Source of the DNA: Pisolithus tinctorius
Taxonomy: Eukaryota; Basidiomycota; Agaricomycetes; Boletales; Pisolithaceae
NCBI GenBank assembly: GCA_024663395.1
Contig: JANFAH010000006.1
Coordinates: 1,178,001-1,242,000 of the forward strand
Direction: 5' to 3'
DNA: 64,000 bases
Shown here: piece by piece, positions 9,541-19,770 of the stretch
Layout: every line of letters starts with the position of its first letter
Numbering within the stretch: the stretch's first letter is position 1
Notes under the pieces: model-generated
Seen by the model: only the letters and a program-made list of their open reading frames with translations
The model's database searches: none
Told to the model about the DNA's origin: nothing
Translations under genes and position numbers: made by a program

Positions 9541-12500
9541 AGAGCTTAAGGTAGGAACTGAAAAAGTGTATGATTACGAGCAAGATATGTCAATCACTTC
9601 TATTGCTGGTTTTGCTTACCTCATCGACCAACAAAATGCTACTGTCTGAACCATCCTTGACTCAGGCACTGAAACAAATATCATCGATCCTGCAGTAGTC
9701 GAGAAGTACAACATCCCAACACGGAAAATTGCAAGACCATGGGAGTCAAGAAGCTACAAAGGCAAAACTGGAGATTGGGTAACCCATATCGCCTCTTTCA
9801 GAGCCAAGATCTGGGGGAAGACCATGCGCATCCGCACATATGTCCTCAAGCTCAGAAATTGGGAATCCCTCCTGCTTGGAATGCCCTGGCTCAAGGAACA
9901 CAACCCCATAATCAGCTGGACCTCCAGAAAGCTGATCAGTTGGGGAGAACTCAACCATGGCCTCAACAAGAAAAATTGTGTCAGGGGAACTGACTTCACC
10001 AGAACCATCAAAATAAGTCGCATGTCCATCTCCACGAAACTCGAAGCCTCCCACATACAAGCAGAAGTAGAGTTGCCTCTGGAATGTTGGGACTTCTTGG
10101 TGGTCTTCTCCAAAGAAGAAATCCCTCTTCTGCCCCACCAAGGCTTCCTTGATCACGAGATACACCTGAAGCCCAGCTTCCAGCTGAAGAAAGGAGCCAT
10201 CTATCCGCTGTCCCTCAACAAACTCAAAGCCCTGGATGAGTTCATTGATGAGAATCTTGTAGGAAAGAAAGACAGCAAAAGAAGACTCATCCAAGACTAC
10301 CGGTACCTGAACTCTCACACTGTTGTCGACTTGTACCCCCTCCCTGACATAAAAACCCTTCTCGATGAACTCGCTGACTCGCGTTACTTTGCCAAGTTCA
10401 ATGTTCATTGGGGTTTCACAAACATAAGGGTGAAGGAGGGCAACGAATGGAAAGGGGCTTTTATAACCCCTAGAGGACTCTTCAAACCCATGGTAATGTT
10501 CTTCAGGCAGTGCAACTCACCACCTACCTTCCAGAGGTACATGAACCACACTTTCGGAGAGCTCAAGAACAAGAGGAAAGCCATCATCTTTATGGATGAT
10601 GTCACCATGCATTCAAAGACTAAAGAAGGACTATGTGCTGCAGTCCGATGTTTCCTGCAGATCACCTCTAAAGAACACCTACACCTTAAACTCAAGAAGT
10701 GTACCTTCAAAGCCGAAGAAATAGAGTTCCTAGGGTTTGTGATCTGTCAGGGTCAGTACGAACCATCGGAGATCAAAATCGAAGCCATCAAGACTTGGCC
10801 CACTCCAATGACCCTGAAAGAACTCTGTTCCTTCCTCAGCTTCTGTAACTTCTACTGGCAGTTCATTTCTGGCTTTTCGCAGACCACCCAACCGCTGCAC
10901 AACCTGTCCAAGAAAAACATGAAATGGACCTGGGGACCCGAGCAGGCCGAAGCCTTTGAGGCCCTGAAGAGGGCCCTCTCATCCAAGCTGGTCCTTCGCC
11001 TTCCAGACCTCCAGAAGCCCTTCATACTTCACACTGATGCCTCGAAGCTCGGCACCAGTGCTGTCCTGTCACAAGCCAACAACTCAGGAACACTTCACCC
11101 TTGCATGTATATGTCTCAGTCGCTTACCGGAGCTGAGCAAAACTACCAAGTTTATGACTTGGAAATGCTAGTGGTAATGCGCACCCTCAAACAGTGGTGC
11201 CCTTACTTGCTCTCACCCCTGGAACTGACTCAGGTCTACACAGACCACCAAAATATCACCTACTATGCGCAACCTCAGAAGCTCACTGCCTGACAAGCCC
11301 ACTGGCAGGCTACTCTGCAGGAGTACCCACTTCAGTTTGTCCACATCACAGGAACTAAAAATTCTGCTGCCGACACCCTCTCCCACTGCTTGGATTTCAA
11401 TGCCAAGCCCGCTACCATTTCCACCCTACTTCCAAAGGCTGTTTGGCTCAAGGGGGGGGTGAGACCCTCTGTTGTTTCCCTTTTTAAGATCAAATGGACT
11501 GTCCCTGGGCCCCCAAAGGTTCCAAAGCCCGTCCGGAAGGTCTCCTTTAGAAACCCAAGACCTGCTGAACACCCAACTGAGGATGAGAAAAAAGTTCAGA
11601 AAGGTGAAGGATGTGTTTTCCAGCTAAATGCCGACCTGTACCAGGAAGTAAAGAAAGCTTCCATGTCCCTGCCTGCCCCAGAAACAACAGAAGGGTCTGA
11701 CAGAGTCAGGAGAAAGGGAAGAAGGATCTTCATACCAGAACCAGTCCACCAAGATGTCCTTCAGCAGTACCATGACACCCCCACTTTCGGACATCCCAGA
11801 GCAAAAGCCATGATGAAGAAGATGAATAAATATGTCTGGAGGCCTGGAATGTATCAGTCCATCTGCAACTACTGCAAGGGGTGCCCTTTGTGCCAGGCCA
11901 ACAAGGTCAACACACCTGACAACTCTGCCCGTTACCCTGCATGACATAGCAAAAAACCCCTTCCCATTCAAACAGATCTCCATGGATCTGGTTACCGACC
12001 TGCCCCTGTCCAGTGGAAAATACGATTCTATCCTCACCATCATTGACCAAGGACTTACAAAAGGTGCATTCTTTCTACCCACTACTAAAACCATAGACAG
12101 TGTTGGCATTGCAGACCTCTACCATGCCTATGTCTACCCTCATTGGGGTGTACTGGAGGCTGTCATCTCCAACCAAGGTCCACAGTTCATCTCTGCCTTC
12201 ACTAGAGACCTCTACCACTCCCTCAGAATCGAGCTGAAAGCCTCCACCACCTACCACCCCCAGACTAACAGAGAAGTGGAACATGTGAACCAAGAAGTCA
12301 GCACCTACCTCCACATGTACATGGACACCGATCCTCACAATTGGCATACCAAACTCCTGGATGCTCAGATGGCACACAACTCATGCATACATTTGTCCCA
12401 CAACCAAACACCATATTCATTCATGTATGGATTCAACCCTGCCCCCTACCCTATGGGACAACCCCCACAGGAGTCACTGGCAGGTAATCGACTCGAGCAG

Positions 12501-13094
12501 TTGGCCACCAATCGGGATGCCACAATTATTGCTCATAAAGAAGCACAGGAGTTAATGAAACAACAATCAAAGGGAAACTACATGGAGTTCTCCGTGGGAG
12601 ATAAAGTTTGGTTGGACACTTCCAACCTAAAAAGGGATGTCCCATCAAAGAAGCTTGCGCCCCAATGGCATGGTCCATTTGTAATTTCCGAACAGATCAA
12701 CCTGGTCACCTACAAGCTGCAGTTACCCCCTAACTGGCATATACACCCCATGTTCCATGCATCCAAACTCACCCCTTTCATCAAAACGCACGAGTATGGC
12801 CTGGCTCAACCCCTGCCTCCACCAGAATTGGTAGGAGATGAGAACGAATGGGAAGTCAAAGCCATTCTTAAACACAAACATGCACACAAGATCAAGTCAT
12901 CATCTAAAGAGCCTGGTATAAACCTGCAGTGAAAATACCTCTACCTTGTCAAGTGGCTTGGTTACCCACATTCCCAGAACAGTTGGGAAAGCAAGGACAA
13001 CCTTATAAATGCCCCAGAGGTCCTTGGAGAGTACAAGCATGCTGTGGGGAGCAGGTATCTGCTACCTAGTATGGGGATGTGGGCTCCAGCCTAG
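9541..13094 (+). pseudogene. pol of element B: protease, RT, RNase H, integrase, chromodomain
   Basis: Protease: ILDSGTETNII (about 9655) with TGA just before it. RT (9824-11293): the catalytic region reads YFAKFNVHWGF where family members have KFDV, and IIFMDD keeps both Asp. About 20 residues usually present between DENL and QDYRYLN are missing (about 10245-10300). RNase H: ILHTDASKLG (about 11026). Integrase: zinc-finger end CKGCPLCQANK (about 11872), first Asp in SMDLVTDLP, second position ISNQGPQF with Asn instead of Asp, third Glu kept in REVEHVNQE. Chromodomain: KYLYLVKWLGYPHSQNSWES (about 12935). Stops at 11291-11293 and about 11942 plus a frame change near 11830 break the chain. Confidence 0.9.
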
Positions 13095-13925
13095 GGACAG
13101 GCAATCTGAAGGGGTGAGTTCGACCCAAGAGGAGTCGCTCTAGCAGTAGGAGGGTGGAGGGAATGAATGTGACTGAGTCACTCGACCTGTAAATGAAAAG
13201 TGCAATGGTTTAGGGAGTGTGCAGGCCTCAAGCCTGCTCAGAAATCTGTCAGAACTGTGCCTGTGACTCAGCGCTAGGCAGGGGAAAGTGAAGGGATCAT
13301 GTTGATGTTGTTACTTTGCTTGCTCTCTCTGTCTCTATCTTGGGGGCTTCAAAGTTGTTATTTTCCTGTCAACGAAGACAGGTATATGTGTAGCTACATG
13401 CCAAGTATGTAACTATGAAGTAAGCAGTGTCAAAGGTGAAAAGATCAACAGGAAATGATGGGAATTAGGTGAGGTCGACATAATGAGGGCCATGAGACCA
13501 GAATAGTGTTGGTAATCAAAAGAGAGACTAAATGTAAATGAAGCGAAAGTGATCCGAATAGAAGCGAACAAGAAGAGAATGAGAACAACAACAAAGTGCT
13601 TACATACCCATAGTGCGGACCTGAAGAGTGCCGGTGAGCAAGTATAGGCAACTGTACACCTGTCACAAGTGTCAGACTTTGTCGCAATGACTAGGGAGAG
13701 TGTCAGATGGTGATGCGACCATGGGGGAAGTGAGTCGACAGAGGGGGATGTAGCACTGGGTGACCTAGAGTGCAGAGGATGTCGAAGTCACTCGAGAGGG
13801 GTCACATTTGTGTCACATATGTTGCAAACCCTATAGCCACTTAGTAGACTTCCTTATGACACTATACATACACTCTTAGTGTAGGGAGATCCCTCTCCCC
13901 ACAATGCCCACAACCTCTGACTGCT
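13095..13925 (+). other. Non-coding internal stretch of element B
   Basis: Lies between the chromodomain stop and the third ORF. There is no ORF of convincing composition, and no repeat or hairpin stood out. It may hold the leader or promoter of the downstream ORF. Confidence 0.5.
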
Positions 13926-15315
13926 ATGTCCTACACCCCAAACACCGAGAACCCCGGCTCTGACTACTTCGACAATGACTTCCATGCAGATATTGATGAA
14001 CCCTATGACCCCTCTCACCCCTACTTCGATCACTATGCCAGTACCCCTCCACACCTCTCTGAACCACCAGTACACCCCCACAGAGTGCTATGCTCCCCAT
14101 CCCCCATGGTATCCCCCCACTCCGCACATGGCAGTGCCTACCAACCCCTTCACGACTCCGTCGCCTCCACCATGCGCCCATACCCATACCCAGTCATCTG
14201 CTCGGTCCCCTCCTTGCAGGCCCTCTGCAAGGATGCCCACAAGGGAAAGTCCAAGGCTCACTCGGGACCACCTGAGCCCCACTATGATGCCTCTTTCAGA
14301 TCATGTAACACCCCTCCTCTCTCCCAGGCCAGTTACAGATCCCCCTCCCCCATCTCTCACTCTGGTGCATCTGCTCCAGCACCATCTGTCTCACTGGCCA
14401 ACCTCTCAGCCCCCACAGCAACACCCACAGCCCCTGCTACAAGCACCAGCAGGATGGCTCCCAAGGCAAGCCTTTTCGTCAGTTATGTGTGGCTGCTTAA
14501 CAACTTCAAGCACTGGGAATCACACGGCTGAAGAGCAGGAGAACACCACCAGCATCTATGGATGCTGTCTACGATCTTCAGAAGCTCAGAAGTGATCGGT
14601 AAGCATGTGTATGACCAGGTCGGAACCTCAGAAGGAACTTTCGAGGCACACATGTATGAGAACCTTGACCACTCCAACTCATCTATCCTCCAGGAAGCCC
14701 TGAAAACACAAGATGCCACTGTCAAAATAGTCCACAAAGACTTCGGCCCTTCCCTCATCTCGTCCTTCCACTCCTTTCTCGATGGACTCCCCCAAGACAT
14801 TGTGGTCCGTGGGCTCCTCCCTCTGGCGAGTCAAACAGCGCCTACCTTCGGACCCTCACCGAGAAGAAGCACAGAAGGTCAAGAGAGAAGAAACCAATCA
14901 TTCAGGGCCACCACAACATGGACCCAGAGGAGCTGGAGAGGCCAACAGAGATGTCGAACTGAGGTGTCGTGGTTGCTGGGGGGAGATTATACCAGGCCGG
15001 AGTCAGGGACACTTCCAGGCCATCGCAGACACCCTCTCAAGCATCCTGTTCAATGGGACCCCGCATGACTGGCTAGACTTTTTCACTCAGGCCCAAGGAG
15101 GCTCCGCTGGAAGGGCCCTCTTCTATGCTTTTCAGACATCAGGAGCTCTTCCAGCTACTCCCTTTGTCCCAGTACCTATCTCTGCCCTCAGCAAGAGAGA
15201 GCTTGGTGGGCTTGTTCCTGTCGATTGGCAGCATCCTCTCCACCAGTTCACCTGCTACCAATGTTCATGCCTTGGACATTGGTCGTCTAACTGCCTAACT
15301 CATGGTAGCAACTAA
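13926..15315 (+). pseudogene. Third ORF of element B in envelope position, with C-terminal CCHC knuckle
   Basis: A sense-strand ORF downstream of pol. The first part (13926-14531) is Pro/Ser/His/Tyr-rich and probably disordered. An in-frame TGA at 14529-14531 (consistent with CGA) is followed by more protein-like sequence (14562 onward, STIFRSSEVIGKHVYDQV, FHSFLDGLPQDIV). A frameshift somewhere in about 14830-14970 leads to a final segment with GTPHDWLDFFTQAQ, SALSKRELGGLVP and a zinc knuckle CYQCSCLGHWSSNC (15253-15294), stop soon after. No signal peptide or membrane span is seen, so it is not an envelope protein. It could be a duplicated gag-like or accessory RNA-binding protein. Confidence 0.65.
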
Positions 15316-15390
15316 CTCAGAAATCCGCTCTTGGGTAGAACAGGGCCTCTACCCACCTTCGGAGGACCTCAGGCCTTGAGGGGGGGGTGA

Positions 15391-16098
15391 TGTTACGCTG
15401 CACTCACATTTCTTCCTCTTGTAGAAGCTTACATGATCTTTCATGCTTTGCTCTGCCTCCCAAGGCATTCCCCTACCCTCTGCAAGCCACTGCCTACACA
15501 GTTGGACTTGTGTTCCATATGTTGCTCCTTTGTGCTTTCCTTTTATGGTAGACCCCTGTCTACCCCACATTGTACTATAGCTGGACATTGCATCCATTCC
15601 CCTTCCTTCTGTGATCTGCTGGTGGCCCTGATCCACATGGTCATGTGACATGTTCACCCTGGTTACCCCAGTGTGTCCGTTTACCCCTGCATATGTCATA
15701 TATGTGGTTAGTCCCTTACTGTCCATTCACCCCGTTTACCCTTGCACCTGCAGATGTGGTTGTGCATGTAGTCCTGTTGCAGTGACTCACTATGACGTGT
15801 CTTGCCTTAACAAGGACACAGGTGGACATTTAAACATTTTCGAATGTTTGTTCCACAGGTACTTTACATACATATATAAACCCGCATGTATCATACCAGC
15901 TCTCCATTCAAAATCTACTTTGCAACCACCCTTAGCTCTGCTCGCTGTACCCACAGGGACTCAACAGTACAACTTTGGTTGGCCAAGACTAGTGTCCTGC
16001 CACTAGTGAAGTTAAATTACATGTCACTTCTCGCACAGTCACATGCTTGTGCTACATCGCACTCGATTCGTGACATGATACAAGTCATCAGCATAACA
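15391..16098 (+). repeat. 3' LTR of element B (708 bp)
   Basis: Pair of 6401-7108; preceded by a G-rich polypurine tract. TATATAA recurs at the equivalent place. The copy of the putative transcript start has decayed (TTCAAAATCT versus TTCGAAATCT), a CpG change. Confidence 0.95.
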
Positions 16099-16388
16099 GA
16101 ATTAGTTCAAACTCCTGCAGAACCAAAAATAGTACTAACCATTGCCTTAACAACAGGGGCTTGCTTATGTAATTTTGTTCACATGGCACCATGATATAGC
16201 CATTTTAAAATGACATGTCATTGGGACACTTTTTTGAGCATGATGTTGTCAGTCATTATTTAGTAAATAACATAAAGATTTGACAACTTCTGAGGTATTT
16301 TGTGCTTCAACCCTGCCTGATTATGTAATGTACATAATCCTGAGCCATAAAAATGGCTTGGGTCCCACTCAGCTAACCCTACTTCACC

Positions 16389-16731
16389 ATGAAATGCATT
16401 TTTGCCTCTGCTAGAGCAAATATCCATCTTCTTTCTGAATCTGGCCTTTCTGCTCATCAAATCTCCTCTACAACTGGTCAGGGGAGCTCTACTGTGGCCA
16501 GGGTCATCAAAGAGTTCCAGCTAGATTAAGGGAAGCCTCAAACTAGGACATCCTTACCAGCCTTCTTTCCTGGCTGAGGAGAATAGTCTCTAGTATGACC
16601 TCTGGAAGAGCTGAAAATGTTGTCCAGGCTACCCATATAATGTGTGTGGCCCTTTCCTCTCCTGTTACTTCCCAAACTGTTTGCAGTGTGCTCAATTCTG
16701 CCTCCCTGAAGGTGATTGTCAAGCAGGAGAA
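16389..16731 (+). pseudogene. Tc1 transposase N-terminal fragment, left arm of FB1
   Basis: Reading from ATG 16389 gives a helix-turn-helix-like stretch SESGLSAHQISSTTGQGSST then VARVIKEF, as in Tc1/mariner DNA-binding domains. After breaks, a second part resembles the Tc1 segment MTSGRAENVVQATHI before the catalytic domain. The sequence stops at GTCAAGCAGGAGA, where the palindrome loop begins; the DDE domain is missing. It cannot be functional. Confidence 0.7.
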
Positions 16732-16785
16732 TTATCCTGCAAACACTTCCCTACCATTTCCACACAAATTTCCTTCCATCTGGTC

Positions 16786-17253
16786 TAATACTATTGATCT
16801 TGGGCTCAACTGACCAGATGAGCCCAGTGCAGTCATCCACAGTCCAGTTTTGGTGCTTAAGATCAAAGGCAAGTCACTGTTGTGTATGCTTTTTCAAGAC
16901 AAGAGTGGCATCTCCTGCTTGACAATCACCTTCAGGGAGGCAGAATTGAGCACACTGCAAACAGTTTGGGAAGTAACAGGAGAGGAAAGGGCCACACACA
17001 TTATATGGGTAGCCTGGATAGCATTTTCAGCTCTTCCAGAGGTCATACTAGAGACTATTCTCCTCAGCCAGGAGAAGAAGGCTGGTAAGGATGTCCTAGT
17101 TTGAGGTTTCCCTTAATCTAGCTGGAACTCTTTGATGACCCTGGCCACAGTAGAGCTCCCCTGACCAGTTGTAGAGGAGATTTGATGAGCAGAAAGGCCA
17201 GATTCAGAAAGAAGATGGATATTTGCTCTAGCAGAGGCAAAAATGCATTTCAT
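16786..17253 (-). pseudogene. Tc1 transposase N-terminal fragment, right arm and loop of FB1
   Basis: Mirror image of 16389-16731 on the minus strand, but it extends about 110 bp further, into the region where Tc1 transposases have the first catalytic Asp. Here the decayed reading is WTVDDCTGLIWSVEPKIN, matching the usual W-S-D-E-T-K-I-N context with Asp lost. The C-terminal two thirds are absent. Confidence 0.68.
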
Positions 17254-17829
17254 GGTGAAGTAGGGTTAGCTGAGTGGGACCCAAGCCATTTTTATGGCTC
17301 AGGATTATGTACATTACATAATCAGGCAGGGTTGAAGCACAAAATACCTCAGAAGTTGTCAAATCTTTATGTTATTTACTAAATAATGACTGACAACATC
17401 ATGCTCAAAAAAGTGTCCCAATGACATGTCATTTTAAAATGGCTATATCATGGTGCCATGTGAACAAAATTACATAAGCAAGCCCCTGTTGTTAAGGCAA
17501 TGGTTAGTACTATTTTTGGTTCTGCAGGAGTTTGAACTAATTCCTATTGGCTCCCTCATAAATCTCAACTCTTTCCAAAATCACCCAACATTGGGACACT
17601 TTTTTGAACCACTGTACATCATTCTGGCCTTCTGCAATGGGAATGGTATGGAATCCAAGACAGATGGAGTGAGTGCACCAGAGTACCATGATACTGTTGG
17701 AGATATATTCTCCCCTGTCTTCTCACTTCATTTGGTACAATGTTTGGCCACTTACATAAGCCATTAGAGTGCACTTACTGCACAGTCATTACACTGTTCC
17801 CTCAGTAGATTGTTCACTACTGAGGTTGC

Positions 17830-19400
17830 CTACAGCACCCTGTTTCTATAGATACCACCAGTCAAGTTGTTCTTGGAATATGTCTTGTAGAATTTGTTGC
17901 AATCACCCATTTCCTCTGCATCACAGTCAAGTGGCTGTGCATCATGGCAGAGCTTTGGATACACTTGATGCCTATGAATGGCAGGAAGCCCATAACATGT
18001 GCCTGTCTGCCACCAATTTTCCTTCAAGATGCCATGTTCTATTTGACTGGGATCATGCTGTCCTAAGTTTATGAAGACTTCATTTGCATGCCTTGCTAGC
18101 CACCCAGCCAGATTGTGAATTTCAAGAGGAAAAGATGATCCTTCACTCCAGTGGCTTGCAAGGGCTGCTCCAATTGCTGGACATAAAGACTGTAACCATA
18201 TAGGTACAATACCCTGTGTGCATAACTCTTCCAAGGGTTCAATTGCACCAACAGGGATGAGCTGCAGTACAATATCAGGTGCTGCAACTTGTGCAATCAA
18301 GTCAAGGTAAGAGCATCAATGAATGGTGTTGGCACTGTGGAGATAGAGATGAATGAATGCAAGCAATTCAGGATAAGATTGGGCAAGTTTTGCAATGTCA
18401 GGAAATGGATCAGATGCCTGTAGATTAATGATCTTGTTTACAACACTCCAGATGTCCTTCTGGATGATGGCAGGTAGGCCACAAGCATGATAAGTTGAGA
18501 TTGAGTTGACCTGCTCACTTGTCTCATTGACATGTGTTGGTGGGCATATAGATCCAGTAAGTTTGGAGACATGAGTTCCAAGGCTTATACCATCAACAAT
18601 GATCACATCAGGTGATGTTCCACAGGTTGGGCAGTACATCCCACTGTCCAGTGTTTGAATCTGTGTAAAGGCAAACCAGACTCATACAAAAGTCTCATCT
18701 GAACAGAATTCCATTGAATGACTGTAGTCAAAATAGGCTTGTTGCACAGTGGTGCAAAATGCTGAGAATGGTGTTTCTGAAGCAGTAAATGCACTTGTAA
18801 ATGCATTCAGGAGTTGATGTGTGAAAAGCATTTCATTGTTCCAATTAAAGAGGCCTTGAGTCCCAAGATCTGCACTAAGAGAACAATGTGCACAACAACA
18901 GACTGGACAGGGTAGAAGCTCAATGGAAACTGGAGTTGATTTTGTGAGGCCAAATATCACTGCATCTTTGATGGACATGGGCTGGTAAGGTGGAAAATTG
19001 GCAACATCAATAATGGTGATGCCACATACACATTGTGCAGACTTGTCAAGTGACAAACTGGATGTGCTGAAGGATAGGTACAGAGCATTCTAGGCACTCT
19101 CAGATGGTAGTGAGTGCCACTATGGGGGTTGGACACCACAATGTGATATTGCAGTGTGGATCTTCTCAAAGACATCTATCTGGGTAGCAGCATTGATAAG
19201 GAGAGCATTCTCTGCATCTTCTGATCATTCAACCTCATCCATGCCTGGTAAGGTGGCTGTAAATCCTGCAGTCACAGCATATGCAACTGCATGTGGCCAG
19301 TATTTGCACACCTCAGAATAGTGACATGATTGACAGTGCCAGCACCCATCGCATTGAAGCGAGACAATGGTTCACTTCCCAAACTCATGGTGTCCTACAG
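17830..19400 (-). pseudogene. Decayed ORF resembling KDZ-transposon-associated cysteine-cluster proteins
   Basis: Minus-strand pieces in changing frames read as one protein. About 19370-19200 is a Cys/His/Trp-rich start (CDGCWHCQSCHYSEVC). Next is 18682-19056 (PFSAFCTTVQQAYFDYSH, SMEFCSDETFV), then 18316-18639 (MYCPTCGTSPDVIIVDGISL, GSICPPTHVNE), then 17830-18300 (DIVLQLIPVGAIEPLEELC). The order C-x2-C then VDG then PPT resembles the CxC-type proteins that accompany Kyakuja-Dileera-Zisupton (KDZ) transposases in mushrooms; this is from memory. The copia insertion at 19493 cuts its upstream side. Frames and TGA stops show it is dead. Confidence 0.5.
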
Positions 19401-19492
19401 AAGCTGTACACAAAAAAATATACTTGTTGACAAAGGGGGTGATGCACAAAAGCACAACAGGAGGTAGTGGATCAGGTGCAATGGGCAACATG

Positions 19493-19763
19493 TAATGAAG
19501 TTATGAGTATCTCAGTGTACAAAGTAGTCACTGTATTGGTACCTAATGAAGTTATGAGTATCTACACTATGTCAGTACCAAGTGAACGAATGTAAGTATA
19601 AGTATGCTCACCTCAGTGTATGAAGTAGTCACTGAGGTGGAAAAGAACAGTGCAGAAAATTTATAGTACCATAATTAGTAAGCATAGTGACATCAGAATT
19701 TAATTCTTAGGGTCAGGGAGAAACTCTGAGAGGCTACCATAATTCTGGATCACATTCTCGACA
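19493..19763 (-). repeat. 3' LTR of copia minus copy (271 bp)
   Basis: Read minus it runs TGTCGAGAATG to ...TTCATTA. It matches 26521-26812 and both LTRs of the plus copy. It is about 21 bp shorter than the partner because a short internal block (around AACTCC near 26770) is missing. Confidence 0.92.
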
Positions 19764-19770
19764 CTCCCCC

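Larger units (their letters stand above)
6401..16098 (+). mobile_element. Ty3/gypsy element B, full length, 9.7 kb
   Basis: LTRs 6401-7108 and 15391-16098 both run TGTTA[C/T]GCTG to CATAACA and are flanked by a GAATT duplication (6396-6400, 16099-16103) inside FB1. Order: LTR, primer-binding site 7111-7121, gag (7293-9488, split by a solo LTR), protease/RT/RNase H/integrase/chromodomain (about 9541-13094), a sense ORF in envelope position (13926-15315), polypurine tract GAGGGGGGG (about 15379-15387), LTR. It keeps more CpG than A, C or D, so it is younger, but LTR differences and internal stops show it is already inactive. Confidence 0.95.
6325..17614. mobile_element. Tc1-derived foldback element FB1, split by Ty3 element B
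   Basis: Left end CAGTGGTTCAAAAAAGTGTC at 6325 and the inverted copy ending at 17614 are flanked by TA (6323-6324 and 17615-17616), the Tc1/mariner target. With element B (6401-16098 plus its GAATT duplication) removed the element is about 1.59 kb. Left arm 6325-6400 plus 16104-16731; loop about 16732-16909; right arm about 16910-17614. The arms are near-identical: the same 66-codon antisense frame occurs at 16260-16460 and 17182-17382 without change. Each arm is the 5' half of a Tc1 transposon, so both ends are copies of the same terminus. No intact transposase is present, so it is non-autonomous. Confidence 0.9.

Noticed and set aside
13926..15315. Retroviral-type envelope gene in element B
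   Set aside because: No signal peptide, membrane span or fusion peptide; ends in a zinc knuckle instead.
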